DNA of 64,000 nucleotides from Ustulina deusta (GCA_023159155.1 JAJNNX010000008.1:1178001-1242000), one strand, 5' to 3'. Counted from the first letter of the stretch, positions 36,220-48,780 are shown. Notes: generated by a model from the letters alone, not told the origin. Made by a program: numbers and translations.

Positions 36220-37039
36220 AGGGCCAGGACGTGGCAAGTTCCTGCGAGCGGCGGGCTTGGGCTGTGAAATGGGAGGGTAGATAACACAACACGCTACAAT
36301 CTCAGAAGCTCGATAATGACGGACGACGCTGCAATGACCTTTTTTTTATTTTTTCCTTTTTTTTTCTGGTTCTCGTTCGCTACGACCTTTTATTACGACC
36401 TCTGGCATAGGCGAATAGGTATCGGCGTACCTGTGCGTCTTGCTGACCAGAGCTTGGAAATTTGCATTCCACATTTTCGACAATAGGCGTCTTTGCATGG
36501 GACTTCATTTCGAAAGGGAGTCATAATTGACGAAAGGACTAAGATAGGAAAGGCGGATGGATGGATTTGGAGGGAGGTGGGAAAGGGGGGGAGGTAAAAG
36601 GTGTCTTATGTGTTGTCCATATGACTTGCAGCATTGTTGTCGATACGACTGGGGCGGTAAGGTATATATTCAGTTATACCTAGTCTGTCGCTTTTCAAGG
36701 ACGAGAAACTGCAGACTGGACACGGCGAAACTGTACGAATTAGCCCCCCAGGATTTTGGGGGGCGGGCCGCGGATCTTTCCCTTTTGTCGTTTGTATGGT
36801 TTTGTCTTTGCAGCATAAAGCATGGTCTGGGATAGCAAATAAACTGAAATTACTCATCATCACTCTCTACTGTACTCCTCGAATCATTTTCCCGTCATCG
36901 TGATTTGCTCTTCTTCGGCTGTCATTTGGTATACCTTAACGCCGTCCCGTGATGGAGTTTTTAAGGAAATTCCAAAGAGTACCCATGTACTCATTTGGCC
37001 CCAGTTATCTCCCGCCCCGTCTCCCAATCAGCTACATAC
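36220..37039. other. Convergent 3' intergenic region of Rho4 and Dad1
   Basis: No gene. A T-rich tract (ttttttttattttttcctttttttttc) follows the Rho4 stop at about 36340-36366 and is probably 3' untranslated sequence. Confidence 0.5.
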
Positions 37040-37752
37040 CTATGACGCTGGTTCACCTTTGGGCGTCGTCGACCGTTCCCCGACATCCTGCTGCTGTTCC
37101 TGCTCCTCGCCCGCTGCCGCCGCCTTGGCCTCCTCGTCCTTGGCCATGACGTTCTCGAACTGCGACCAGAGCGCCTCGACGGACGAGAACTCATTGCCCA
37201 CCTAGATATATCCATACGATTAGCAATTTTGAAGTCGAAAACCTCGTCTTCAAGAGATGAGATGGTGAGACACGGGGGGGAGGGGGGGGGAGGGAGAGGG
37301 GTGGCAGGCAAATAAACGTACCGCCACAACGGCCTCGAGTGACCGGTTCAGCTTGTTGATGTTGGCGAGGACGTGCTCGAAGCTCTGCGCGGGGAGTAGC
37401 GGTGTTAGTGGATCTTTTATTTATTTATACTCATTTGGCTTCGCCTTTTTGCTGCTGCGCTTCTTGATTTTGTCTAGTCTACTCTACTCGCCATTGCGCC
37501 GTTCGAGCTAGCTAGCTGCCTGGGTATACGCATACCGAGAGAAGCCCACAGAAAAAAAAAGTAGAGGAAATTACAAAGGGGATTGACGCCGAAGAGGAAT
37601 CAACGCAACGCAACGCAAACGCAACGCACCATAGCTATCTCCCCAATCAACGCCTCCCGCTGCTGCTCGAAGTGCGTCTTCTCCCTCGTTGCGCCGCCGC
37701 CGACACCCGTGCTCGCGCCCACGGCGGACGTCGAGCGGGAATGTGTCGCCAT
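37040..37752 (-). CDS. dad1: DASH complex subunit Dad1, 115 aa, 3 exons
   Basis: Exons on the minus strand are 37752-37630, 37384-37322 and 37201-37040; introns are 245 and 120 nt. Dad1 is a small subunit of the DASH/Dam1 ring that couples kinetochores to spindle microtubules in fungi. The conserved core is split over all three exons: [14 protein letters not shown] / [21 protein letters not shown] / [19 protein letters not shown]. The N-terminal 25 residues are Ser/Gly-rich and the C-terminal tail is Gln/Glu-rich. Intron 2 contains an extreme G-run on the + strand (37274-37300). Confidence 0.9.
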
Positions 37753-38617
37753 TGCCTTGGGGTTATCCCTGTTTTTCCCCCTTTGTTTTCTTGGAGATGC
37801 TGGAGAGGCCCCTCGTTACCTAGGTACGTCTGACGACCGAGGAGTGATGCGAAAGCCTTGGCGAAGCGTACTGGTGATATCACGTGATAATCAACAGACC
37901 CTGGTTTATCTTAAGTATGGAGTGGAGGAAGAGTCGGGCGACAGTTGAAGGCGGTTCTGGGGGCGGATGATCGCACGTTGTGTTCCCCTGAGGCTGGGAT
38001 AGATCGGGTCTCAGACACTACCTTGGAGACCTAGGTAGAGATCCTTGTTGCTGTGTGCTCTGTGCCTTATGAAGTCGATGGTGGGGCAGATCTGGAGATC
38101 TCAGTGGCGGCGTCGGTTACCTGCCCACGGTACCTCACTAGAGAGCTCCCCCTCCACTGTGGGACTGGATCGGTCGGTCCCCGCTCGACGGGACACACAT
38201 AGGCACTCATCCAAAAGTCTAGGTATGATAGGTATACCTATTAAATTCGCAAGATAGTCCCTTGGTAATCCCCCAAATTCCTGGTATTTCATCAACCCAT
38301 GATCATCAGCTACATTACCTTCCCATGATAGGGTTTAACGCAAGACAACGATACGAAGCAATACACGTCGTATAGAAAAACCATGCAATGCCGACTTGAA
38401 GACTGCTTCGTCTACTTAATATACAAATAGGCCGCCCTTAGCCTTGGAAATTTGTTGGAAATAAAATGCCACTCAATGCATCGTCGTAGACGCAAGTCCG
38501 TTGGGATCCTCTATATGCATCGTTGCAGGCATCGCCCTGTGCGTCATCATGTATCACTGCCATCCAAACGCCTTAATGGTATCATCCAGCTCATGACGGA
38601 ATCATAAGTACAATGCC
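37753..38617. other. Intergenic between Dad1 and PPG1
   Basis: 865 bp; no supported gene. It contains gttacctaggtacgt at 37816 and gagacctaggtag near 38025. It should include the Dad1 promoter and the PPG1 3' region. Confidence 0.5.
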
Positions 38618-40006
38618 TCAAAGGAAATAGTCAGACGGGCCACGCCGTCCCGCAGGCACGTGACGCATATCGTCCGGGACAGCGGAGAAGATGCTAAATT
38701 TAGGGTCCAGGTTCTTGTCGACCGTCATAATCGAGGCAACGTTCCCACAGCGATAACAATAGTTAGGCGCTGACCACACTGTCACAACCGAGTTTTGGGG
38801 GAAGTGATACTATCAACACGTAAGCGCCCGAGCAAATATGCAAGGTCCACGGATAGGAAACATACCTTGTATCCCTCGTTAACTAACTGATGCGCACGAG
38901 CAATAAGCTTGAGGCCATTGACGTGATTGAACTCGGTTGCAACTTTGTCACCAAACAGCCAGCCAGCGCCTCGGGGGCTGATGGCCCATGTCTCTACATC
39001 CTCGGGATCACTCCAGACAAGGTCGCAGAAGGCACCCTCGTGAGGAATCTCCTGGGCGCGAGCAACAACCCGAATCTGGTCGATCGTGCGAATCTCGGGG
39101 CTGAGACCTCCATGGACACAGAGAATCTCGCCGTCGATGATAGCAGCGAGCACCAAGAAATCAAAAACCTGGCAGCATGCCTTCCACACTGATGCATTAC
39201 CATACTTCTGCTGGCACTCTTCATAGAATCCATATACTTGTGTAATCTGTCTAGACTCGTGGTTGCCACGGACAAGGATGATTCGGTCGGGGTATCTGCC
39301 CTAGCGTTAGCATAAAGGGCCCAGGGGTAAAGAGAGATGTGAGTCTGACTTGGCCTTTAAGCACATGAGAAGTGTGAATGTCTCAAGACTAAAGTAGCCC
39401 CGGTCTACGAAGTCGCCGAGGAAGACGAAACGAGTATCTGCGTTTGTGGAAGCCGCCACGTCGCCTGACGTGGGACTCGAAGAGTTTGCGATCTCGGTAG
39501 CGTCGTCATCGTCATCTTCCGGGGCGCCAGAACCATCCCACGTGCCATCACCCGCCTCGGACTTTTTAGTTTGCTTTATCTTCTTCTTCAGCTTGGGGTT
39601 CGTTATTTCGGGTGGCTCGATGTCGTCTGAAGTGATTACAGTTGTGGCCGTCGCGGGCGCCTCGGTCGCGGGCTGGCCAGGCATGCCTCCACTGACTCGG
39701 AACAACTCGAGTAGGTCGTAGAATTGGCCGTGAATGTCACCGCAAATGGTCACTGGGGTCACTACCGGCTGGATATTTGATTCTATGGCCCAGCACAGGT
39801 CAGCATGCCGCCACAATTTCCTCGGTGGGCGTGATATATGGCCTACCTTCCATCAGAACTTCCTTAACGATCTCACAGAGCTCCTTCATCACCGGCTCGG
39901 GTAGATAATGACATTGTTTAGCCTCCTCGAGCCACTCGTCCAGCCCTGCACCTGGTGTCAATTTGGCTGGTCCCGGCTTAGGTACTGCGACACGAGCAGG
40001 CCCCAT
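38618..40006 (-). CDS. ppg1: PP2A-family Ser/Thr phosphatase catalytic subunit, PPG1 type, 404 aa, 4 exons
   Basis: Exons on the minus strand are 40006-39847, 39782-39350, 39295-38866 and 38809-38618; introns are 64, 54 and 56 nt. It is a metal-dependent phosphoprotein phosphatase. Motifs are CGDIHGQF (residues 67-74), GDFVDRG (176-182), [19 protein letters not shown] (207 on), LCVHGGLSP and [11 protein letters not shown] (354-364). It ends GPSDYFL, the carboxy-terminal YFL typical of PP2A-like enzymes. An acidic/lysine insertion of about 80 residues (about 89-171) separates GDxHG from GDxVDRG. PPG1 rather than PP2A, PP4 or PP6 is chosen from the N-terminal [20 protein letters not shown] and the insertion. 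It is divergent from UPF3. Confidence 0.88.
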
Positions 40007-40907
40007 TATTTCGACAAGTCAGCTTGGCTTGTTGAAAAAAAGGGATATAATAAAAAGAGTTGATTGATGTGGGCAGCAGCAATCTCGACGCGATCTTAAT
40101 GTTGGCAGACAATGCCCAGGTGGGTTGGAGAGAGCTGGGGGTGGTTATCGGCATGGTGATTATGTGCTAGTATAATAAACCCGGTATAGTAATCGCATCA
40201 GTGACCAAGACGGAATAGATCCAAATAACGGAGAACCTGCGTGCTTGCATTGTAAGACGCATACCTGCCTTAGCCTCCATTAGTAGCGGGCAACTTGCAG
40301 GTGGGACTGCCTAGGGAGGTACTACCTACCTCCTACCTTGAAGGTGCCTATTCAGGTATGGATAGCGGTAGTATACTAGGTAGGTACCTGGTACTGGGTA
40401 ATAGAAAGATACTACTAGAGCCCGAGTTTCCCCCGCAGCAGAGGTTGTCACTTACTGCAAGTGCATTGGGCGCCAAAACACATACCTAGTCCATCTACCT
40501 ACACCTGTCATAAAACCCCCTAGACGGGTCGAACCCCCCCCACACACATAGAAGTACTTGAATAACTGGCAAGAACAACTAAAAGCACCCAGGTTACCTA
40601 GGTAAGTACACGAGGTACCTAGCTACCTCTCCCTTTGAGGTAGTATGGTGGGGTAGATGCCGATGCGATAGTGAGACTGCTGTGTCTGATTGCTGTTTAT
40701 CTACTACATGTACTCTGCTAGCTGAACTCTACCGAGGAAGTCTAATTGCTCCCGAGATTTGCGCCCCGAGATTTGCTTAAAACACTGTCTCTCGCTTGGC
40801 TTGTATTTCCGACACAAAGAAACCATGTGCTTTTTGTCTAGCATTGTCAATCTACAACATAATCATCCACGTCTCTAGAAACCCACCCCCTTTCCTCGGA
40901 TCGAAGC
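40007..40907. promoter_or_regulatory. Shared divergent promoter region of PPG1 and UPF3
   Basis: 901 bp without a gene. It is the densest site in the window for TACCTA/TAGGTA motifs: about 40306-40340, 40377-40394 and 40590-40632 (including gttacctaggtaagtac and gaggtacctagctacctc). No known factor site is claimed. Confidence 0.5.
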
Positions 40908-42801
40908 ATGGCGAAGGCCCAAGCGGAAGGCAAGAAGGTTGTCCTTCGCCGCTTGCCTCCGGGCATGACGGCGGATGAGTGCTGGGCCATTCTCGGAGAA
41001 GAGTGGGCTGTTGGCAAGGGGAAGGTCGACTGGGCACGGTACGACGACGGCGAGATCTCTAATGAGTGAGTATTCCTCGATGCAGAGCATGGCGTCATCC
41101 TGGTCTCCATTCCACTCACGCATTCTCTCGAAACCTAGCCCCTCGGACCTGTCTCGACCCGCGCGATGCTACCTTCATCTCCTCAGTGCTGGCGACGTCG
41201 CCGTTCTGTCCGACAAAGTTCAGCAGTCCAAGTGGGAAGATGCCAAGCACACGGCTAACGACTCGGCGCTCGTCGGGCCGCCCTACTTGGAGATCGCTCC
41301 TCTTCAGAAAATCCCCACGGGAAAGAAACGAGCCGACCCAAGACAAGGCACCATCGATTCCGAACCCGAGTTCATGAAGTTTCTCGAAAGCCTCACCGCA
41401 CCAACACCGACCAAGGAGGCCGATCCCGAACAGGTCGCCGAGGATGCTACCAAGGCAGACGTAAAGGTTACAACAACGCCATTAGTCGAGTATCTGAAGG
41501 AGAAGAAGGCAAATAAGGCCAAGGAAGCTGCCCTGGCTAAGAGCGCTAAGCATGCTCGGCTCGAATCCCAAAACAAGAGCAAGGAGGACACCAAGAAGAA
41601 GGGCAAGGAATCTAAGGGCGACAAGGCCGAGAAGTCCTCCGAGAAGGACAAGGACAAAGAGAAGACCAAGGAGCCTGTGAAACTACTCACGAAGAAGGCA
41701 ATCGCTCAGGAGGTAGCAGAAGCCGCTAAGTTGGCAGCAAGTCAAGCTACTTCCAACAAAGCAAGCGAGGAAGCAGCTCCAAAGAGTCGCCGAGCTAATA
41801 TCGCGGCCGCTGCTAAAATACTACAGCGTGATCTTGGACTCAGCCCTGGAAGTGCTCATCGGCGAGCGCGTCAGGATGCGGCAAAGGATGCAGCCAAGGC
41901 TGAAGCCACTACCAAGCCCGAAACAAGCAAGGACAGCAGAGAGAATACCGGCAAGGCCACTACTCCTACGCCACCAACTGGACCTAGCAAATCTACCTCT
42001 GCCGCGCCACCGTCCGCACCCACAGCTCCGAAGTCTCAATCCGCCGAAAGTTCTCGGCGAAATCGGGGCGGCAAAGGCGCAAAGCAAGGTTTGTCAGCTG
42101 AAAGTGGAAAAGGTAAAGGAACGGAGACTCTCACCACAGGCAAATCGACGCCCATGCCAACTCCAGTGATCCTGAAACGCAAAGAGAATTCAACGTCTGC
42201 CGAGGCCGGGCCCGCGACATCTACAGCGGCCTCATCCTCCACCCCAGCAACTCCGACCGGGCCAAAAGCCGCTGCGGGTAAGGCCGCATCTGTTGGGAAA
42301 TCCGCATCCACAGCACAGAAAAAGGGGCCTACAACATCTTCTGTTACTCCGGGAGCTACTCGTGGCTTTGTGAAGCACGCAAACCCATCCCAGGGTGTCA
42401 CAGAACCCCTACTTAAACAAGCTATGGAGGCCTTTGGTCCCGTCATCTTTGTTGAAATCGACAAACGCAAGGGCTTTGCGTACGTTGATTTTGGTAATCA
42501 CGATGGGCTCGTCAAGGCTGTAGCTGCTAGTCCAGTCTCGGTGGCTCAGGGCACTGTTCAAGTTCTTGAAAGAAAGGAGACGAAAAAGGCACCTTCAGCA
42601 ACCGCTTCTCCCGCCCCTCCCGCCCAACCAGCACCCGAGAAGAAGGCCGAACCACAGGCGGATCGTTCTAAACGAGGCGGGCGAGGGAGGGGTCGCAGAG
42701 GCGCCGCAAATGCTGGCGCTGCAGGTGGGACTAGTGACCAGACTGGCCCATCAACTCCGCAACCAGGAGCTTCTGAGGGCGCAGCCGCTTCTGCTGGATG
42801 A
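40908..42801 (+). CDS. upf3: Nonsense-mediated mRNA decay protein UPF3 (Smg-4/UPF3 domain), 606 aa, 2 exons
   Basis: Exons are 40908-41065 and 41139-42801 (intron 73 nt). UPF3 links UPF2 to spliced or terminating mRNPs in nonsense-mediated decay. The RNP-like Smg-4/UPF3 domain spans residues about 8-150: KVVLRRLPPGMTADECW, then ISNDPSDLSRPARCYLHLLS across the splice junction, VGPPYLEIAPLQKIP, DPRQGTIDSEPEFMKFLESL. It is followed by a long Lys/Ala/Ser-rich low-complexity region (about 160-470). A second RRM-like segment lies near residues 480-555 (GVTEPLLKQAMEAFGPVIFV, KGFAYVDFGNH). The Gly/Arg tail is RGGRGRGRRG. The length agrees with filamentous-fungus orthologues as I remember them. An apparent alternative start at 40975 is an intron read-through frame. 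Confidence 0.9.
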
Positions 42802-44345
42802 ACGAAAAAATTATTCCACGCGAGCAAATATTGATATTCCCTTCATATTTTGTAGCTTGTGCAGTACTGCTCTCCATGGGGAAGCCCCAGTATTCATCCA
42901 CCTTGTCTCACTGGGCTATACAGCTATACGCAGAAGGGCTTCTATAGTCCTCGATTTGACGAAGAATCAGATATCACGCTAGACAGCCAGCAGCGCAGAG
43001 TCACGGTCCATGAGCTTCTCATAACCTTCCCAACGCCTGAGATGCGCCATCGAAGGATTCCGCGAGGCACAGTCGCCGCCAAGAAAGGAGTCAAAGGAGT
43101 AGGAATGTAGCCTCAAGGTCATAAAGGTGCCTGTGAATCATTGTCACAAGACGAGGAGTCGTGCGGATTGCATAAATATTAGTTTGTAGGCTTGGCAAGG
43201 AGCCAATAATGAGTTGGTGTGACCTCTTGTATCCCCAATGAGTACGACTTTGACAGTCACCACAGTTTCTAGTCAAATGAATGTTGATATCGCCATGAAA
43301 ATATTAAGAGTACCCCGGCCGACCCTGACGAACCCCTTTCATATTTTACCTCCTCGAGCTCCCATCACTATCGTGAGGTCCGAGTGTCAAATTCAAGGAT
43401 TTCAATCAAAGCAAAATACTTTCATCAGAAAGCCTATTACCAAATATAATTAATGATAAATGCTAGAAAACACTAATACCCAAGGTCCTCATTTACTCGT
43501 CTACCTACTTTGCCCGGTGAAGTCATGGGACAAACTCGCCACTGTGGGAATATGAGGGGGGAAAGAACACAACCGATGGCCCGGGTCATCGGTCGCAGCT
43601 CAGCTATCTATGGTCCGAGGAAATGTCTGCTGCGCAGCCCAATGCCTAAGACGCGTCGGTGGTGTTGGCACGCCTGAAAAAGGGTAGCTGCTCGAGGTGT
43701 CCTGGACTTGCCAAGGCTTCTTTCTGGTTGTTATCAGCATTAGGGAGAGCGCAGGGAGAGGGGGAAAAGTGCGGCTGATTGGAGAGACATGGATACAGCC
43801 ACCACAATCCGGTCTCTCAGCCGCATTCGAAAAGCGCAATCCTCAGAGGGCAACTAGGTGCCAGCGGGGTTATCTAGTTCAATATCACTCTTGGAGAGGG
43901 CAGCCTATTGTTCCTCATCAACTTGAACGAGAGCGCCATCGATCTTAATCCAGTTAATACATGAGCATCGATATAACTCTCTCTCTCTCCAGCGGCACAG
44001 AGGTAATATGTTTCTTAACGTTTTCAAATGATGCTACCCAACCAGCAGGTGCTTAGCAGTACGCTATGCCACCGACTCTTTCCAGGATATAGTACTACAA
44101 ATACATTCTGACCAACCCGTGAGATATTGGCAGTAACAAGAGCCAATTGACGAAGAGAATGAATTCTGTAGTGGCTTATCTTGGCTGTCTGAAGGAAACC
44201 ACCTATGTTCTTCAGGACTAGCATCAACAATCAATTATCTTGGCACAACTGGGTCATGAGCACCTAGGAATGCCCCAGCTATATAATATCTATGGCATTA
44301 CAGACTACTTTCAACCATTCGAACCCGGTATCAGAAATTATCAGA
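42802..44345. other. Intergenic, no supported gene
   Basis: About 1.5 kb with only short frames. It contains a (CT)n run at about 43978-43991. The end is the 5' region of the HET pseudogene. Confidence 0.5.
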
Positions 44346-46625
44346 ATGACGTCTACGTACGAGCACCAACCGCTCACTTTGCCAAACTCGATTTGAGTTC
44401 TAGTTCTAGAACCAGCTCGTTCACCAGAAGCGCCTATACACTGCTCACTAGACGAGGTTGACCTAGACAACATTACCTCGTCATCAGCATATGAAGCTTT
44501 ATCCTATGTATGGGGGGACCGCGTTGGAACTATTCCAATTCTATGCCATGGAAAGCAACTACTGGTAACACCAAACTGCTACGGCGCGCTAGTCCAGTTG
44601 CGACCGTCCTTCAAGCGTCGACGGTTGTTCATTGACGCCATCTGTATCGATCAACGCGACGAAACACACAGTAAAGAGGAGAGGGAGCATCAGATAGCAT
44701 CCATGGGCCAAGTTTGCAAGCAGATATCTAGGTGTTTTGGAATCAAACCCGCGGACAAAAGATAGACACACACTGACACATAAACGCAGATGAGAAAGCT
44801 CGCAAGGTGGTCATCTGGCTAGGGAAACCCCATCCAGCAACACCGCGATTATTCAAGCTGTTACGGCTGATCGAGTGGACTGCTAGTGAGACGACAACGT
44901 ATAAGATTCGGAACAGCAAGGGAGAGAAGGTATCTCTCAGTTTCGGATCCGCGAATGCATGGATCAAGAGAATCATCTGGTTAATGGGTAAGTGCTCCTC
45001 CAATGTGTTTTCCGAGAACCATAGCTAACATGCATCTAGACTTTAGACGAGATGATTCAGCTAAACTAGAAGCGGCCTACTTTCATTTGATAGAAAATCC
45101 TTGGTTCTTGCGAGTGGTATGAACGAACGCCCATTCAATTTTCTATGGTTCTTTTGATTTGCCGTGAGTGGTGTGGCCGTAGTATTAGTAATATGGTAAC
45201 TAGCTGGCACTTCCTCGTCTTTTCAACTTCAAATTCCAAACTTCAACTCAACTTGTGCTGTAATAGTGGACATTTCAGGAACAGGCTTTGGCAAATCAGG
45301 AAACTTGTGTTGCAGTTTGCGGCCACCACCACATCAAGTACACCGCCATAGAAGCGGGTTTTACCCCGTTGGGCAACATATGGCACGTCCAGCGTCGTGC
45401 CGATTACACAACAACGTTATCGCGGGGTGCCATGAGCTGGATCATCCACGCAATCTCCGAGGAGAGTTCTGTGAAGATCCGGTTGCATCAGGGCGCCACC
45501 ACCCTCGCGCGGCTTCTATGGAGCCCACACATCGTATGGTCGCTGATTCGCGATCTCGAGTCAACAGTCCCCCAGGATAAAATATTCGGGGTCTACGCCA
45601 TTTTCACCCGGTTGGGCTTGAATCTCCCCCGTCCAGATTACTCCAAGACGGCGGCTGAAATATTCGAGGCCACGACGAGAGAAATCATCCAACAAACCGA
45701 TTCGTTGAGCATTCTATCACTGTGTCCCCGAGAAGCTGGCGTCACCGAAGGTCTCCCATCTTGGGTGCCGGATTGGGTCATCAAATCGCCGGGAAATATG
45801 AACCAGGATGGACACGAGTTCCTACTGGGAAGGAAATACACGGCCGCCAGAAGCACAGGTGTGATATCCAGTAGGGATCCCAGCGTGGGAAGGCTCTACT
45901 TGCGAGGTGTTATCCTCGGGAAAGTCGATTTTGTTTCCGTGTCCTCGACCATCGGGTCCACTGAAGCACATCGCCAGGGCCCAACGTTCGGCGCCTTTTC
46001 CCAAGCCTGTCAGAGGTGGTGCCAGCACGTGGCTACTCTCCCTGCCTACTACTGCACCGGCTGTACTACCCTTGAGGCTGCCAAGCGCACGCTAACAATG
46101 AATAGAACCGAAGAGGTGCCAGACTCAATGCAGGAGGGCCAGAAATTCGAATTCCGATCTTTCTCGGAATGCTTTGATCTCATGCTGTATCCCCACTGCC
46201 AGATTTACGACCCTGAGGTGATCAAAGAGGACGTCGTGCGTCACGTTTTCCCTCTATTTGGCATCTCCGATGGGGAAACCGGCGGGGATGTTGTTGACCT
46301 GGGCGTGCTACTGATATCATACCTGATCTTTCTGGGCACGCGGACAGAAAACGCGCCTCTTCAGTTATTGATTCCCGAGTTGTTGACCGAATGGGCGAAT
46401 TACGCACTCATGGTTCTTGATACGGGACACTTCGCCCGAGGCCTGTATATCTGCAAAGAAGGTGATGTGGTGGCACTTCTCGCTGGCTGCGATTTTCCCG
46501 TTGCGCTACGGCCGGACGGGAACGGCAACTATGCATTCGTCGCACCGTTGTATGTGGACCGGATCATGCACGGGGAGGCGTGGCCGGAAGACGAATCTAC
46601 GCTTGGAGAGATTGTACTAGTCTAG
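44346..46625 (+). pseudogene. HET-domain (heterokaryon incompatibility) gene with an early nonsense codon; 667 codons, 4 exons
   Basis: Exons are 44346-44715, 44790-44987, 45040-45116 and 45267-46625; introns are 74, 52, 150 nt. HET proteins trigger cell death after fusion of unlike fungal strains. The HET blocks are present: YEALSYVWGD, RRLFIDAICIDQRDETHSKE, then MGQVYEKARKVVIWLGK across the first junction, and NPWFLRVWTFQEQALANQE across the third. Codon 17 is TGA (44394-44396), where the family has an arginine in the IRVLVLEP context, so CGA to TGA is likely; the next ATG lies beyond the HET core. The first intron has a GC donor (GCAAGC) instead of GT. The 450-codon C-terminal exon is otherwise intact, so the lesion looks recent. 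A null allele or a sequencing error is possible. Confidence 0.8.
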
Positions 46626-47856
46626 GCTTAATTAAACATGACGTTAATTTTTATAGCGCTGGAGAGCTCAGCCCTAATTCAAGTCCTGCTAGCTGAATCG
46701 CTTTGGCCATTACCCCCCAGCCTTTTAATCCCAATATGTGTTAAGATATAAGGGAACTTGTCAGACATACCCACGATATCTACCCCGGATTTTTCTTTCT
46801 TTTGTTCGATCATATGAGAAAGAGGGGAAGCATGCGAGCTACGAAGAGGGGCGGGATTCAGGATCTTTACTGTTCCCAACATATCCACACCTCTAGTGCT
46901 TGCTGACTACCTATCTACACCATCTATCTTGTTTTATCATCTGTCTTATAACTGTATGTAATATTGTTTAGGCGCACCACCCGCTCAATTACATCATGAC
47001 TTGGTTTTCGCAGCCTGATACCGTCAAATAGTGAAGGAAAGAATAATATCAAATAAAAAAAATCACTGTTTTAAGATATATGGTAGAATTTTATGAGGAA
47101 GAAAGATTCTGCACGACGAATTGTCAAGCCACCAACCAATCTAATGAAAATAAACCAACCCATCCGAATCCAGATATAGTAACATGTAAATACACGCACA
47201 CCATATCGCACACACCAGCGAGGCTAGGACACGATTTGTGTGAAGAAACGCAGGGTTTCTTATGGTGTAATAGGTAAGTACCTAGGTAGTAGAATACGAG
47301 TCTAGTGATTGATTGACTGGCACGTTCCGGGTGTCTGGGTCGCAGCGCTTGGCGGGGGTTCTTGGCGGCAAGGATAACGGGATGGGGAGGGGGGGAATAT
47401 GCTCGCTTGTCGATAATGACGGGAGAGGAGGAGGGAGCGAACATATCTCTTGGCATAGCTTGGCATTGTCACCTGCGTACAACTTCATGCCTGGGGTTTA
47501 TTATTACCACCACGACTCTGGATTACCGCAACAGAGCGGAACGGAACCACCAGCGGATTAGTAGATAAGGCCGTCGCGTCTGTAGTTTCCGGATGCCGAG
47601 TACTCTTCCTGCCAGCAGAGCGATGTCTAGCAGGCGACGGCCTGTTTCTGCTTCGCTGACATCATCGCTTGGATGTCCGCCGAGGGGCAAGTAGGTAGCG
47701 GCCTCTATGGAAGGGGCTTGGGATACATAAAATGGCCGTGTATACTCGGTCTCGCGTCGCCGGGCGAGAGTAGAGTAAACGGGGTAGGAGCCTCCACCCG
47801 CTTTGTTCCGTTCCGCACCGCACGCTTTCCATAACACCCAGCGCATCACTCGTCCA
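46626..47856. other. Intergenic, no supported gene
   Basis: About 1.2 kb with short frames on both strands and no family resemblance. It contains taagtacctaggtagtag at 47275. Confidence 0.5.
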
Positions 47857-48240
47857 TCACGCCGTCTCTCTCCTCACCCCGTTCGAAGGCGCCATTTTGC
47901 CCGATGCGGAGAGCCTGATGGTCTGCCGCGGCGGCGTATATCCCGGCGCGCGCCCGGGCGACCGGTGACGCGGCCGGGGACTGTTGTAGCGGCCGTGTTG
48001 TCCTGCTGCGCTCGAGGAGGCGGGATGCTCGTGCCTCCGACGTCTGGCGTGGTCAAGCGCCCATTCGGGAGCGGCGCGTTCCTGGCACGATTTGCCCGTG
48101 TGGAGGAAGAGCATCCAGTCCCCTATGATCAGAACCACGCTCGAGAGGAAGAGGGCGAGTAGGAGCCAGGTCAAGAAGCGATAGGGCGCGCAGCAGGTGT
48201 CGACGCAGCGACAATCGACGGGCTCCATCATCGTATTCAT
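47857..48240 (-). CDS. Small single-pass membrane protein of unknown function, 127 aa
   Basis: The start is taken at ATG 48240 (MNTMMEPVDCRC); an in-frame ATG at 48345 would add 35 residues. The N-terminus is cysteine-rich (CRCVDTCC), followed by one strong membrane helix (FLTWLLLALFLSSVVLIIGD, about residues 21-40). A basic, Pro/Arg/Ser-rich, probably disordered tail follows (HARRRRHEH, RPRHRSPGRAPG). No intron is needed. The clustered cysteines before a helix could be palmitoylated (inference). It is not a known family to me, and a chance frame is possible. Confidence 0.5.
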   Translation of the reverse strand: MNTMMEPVDCRCVDTCCAPYRFLTWLLLALFLSSVVLIIGDWMLFLHTGKSCQERAAPEWALDHARRRRHEHPASSSAAGQHGRYNSPRPRHRSPGRAPGYTPPRQTIRLSASGKMAPSNGVRRETA

Positions 48241-48780
48241 TGTGCTGACGCATGGATGCGGTCCCTCTGCCGTCGCGCTGCTGATTGAATATGTCTGTCT
48301 ATGCTTGTTGGATCTGGTGTACCGGTGGAGGGGGAAATGGGTCACAAATTTGGCACGGGAAGTTGTGGCGGAATACTATACCGTCAGAGTTTGTGTCTTG
48401 ACATAGTACATATGGGCTTTATCGAATGGCGAATTTGGAGGGATCTCGATGGGTGGTCAGCTCGAGGGGTAGATCCCTATGACAATAGACAAGATAATCC
48501 CTCACATTCCGAGATATCTCCCCCCCCAAACCGTCGCTATTAATTGACTCAGAAAACCCTAGGTACCCCGTATGAGATCGAGGGTTGCCGCCCTACTCAA
48601 GTCGAGTAGTATGGAATGGGAGGGTGTGAATTAGTCTACAGGCTCATGGTTTATATAGGGACAAGAAAAGAGCGCCTGGAAATATTTCGAGTGCTCTCTT
48701 CACTAAGCCAAGTATGCGTGGGATGTACGTCATTGATCGCTCTAAACCGTGTCTCAATCGTATTACATGGTATCTACATT
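48241..48780. other. Intergenic, no supported gene
   Basis: 540 bp; promoter side of the small membrane protein gene and 3' side of ZPR1. Nothing else seen. Confidence 0.5.
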
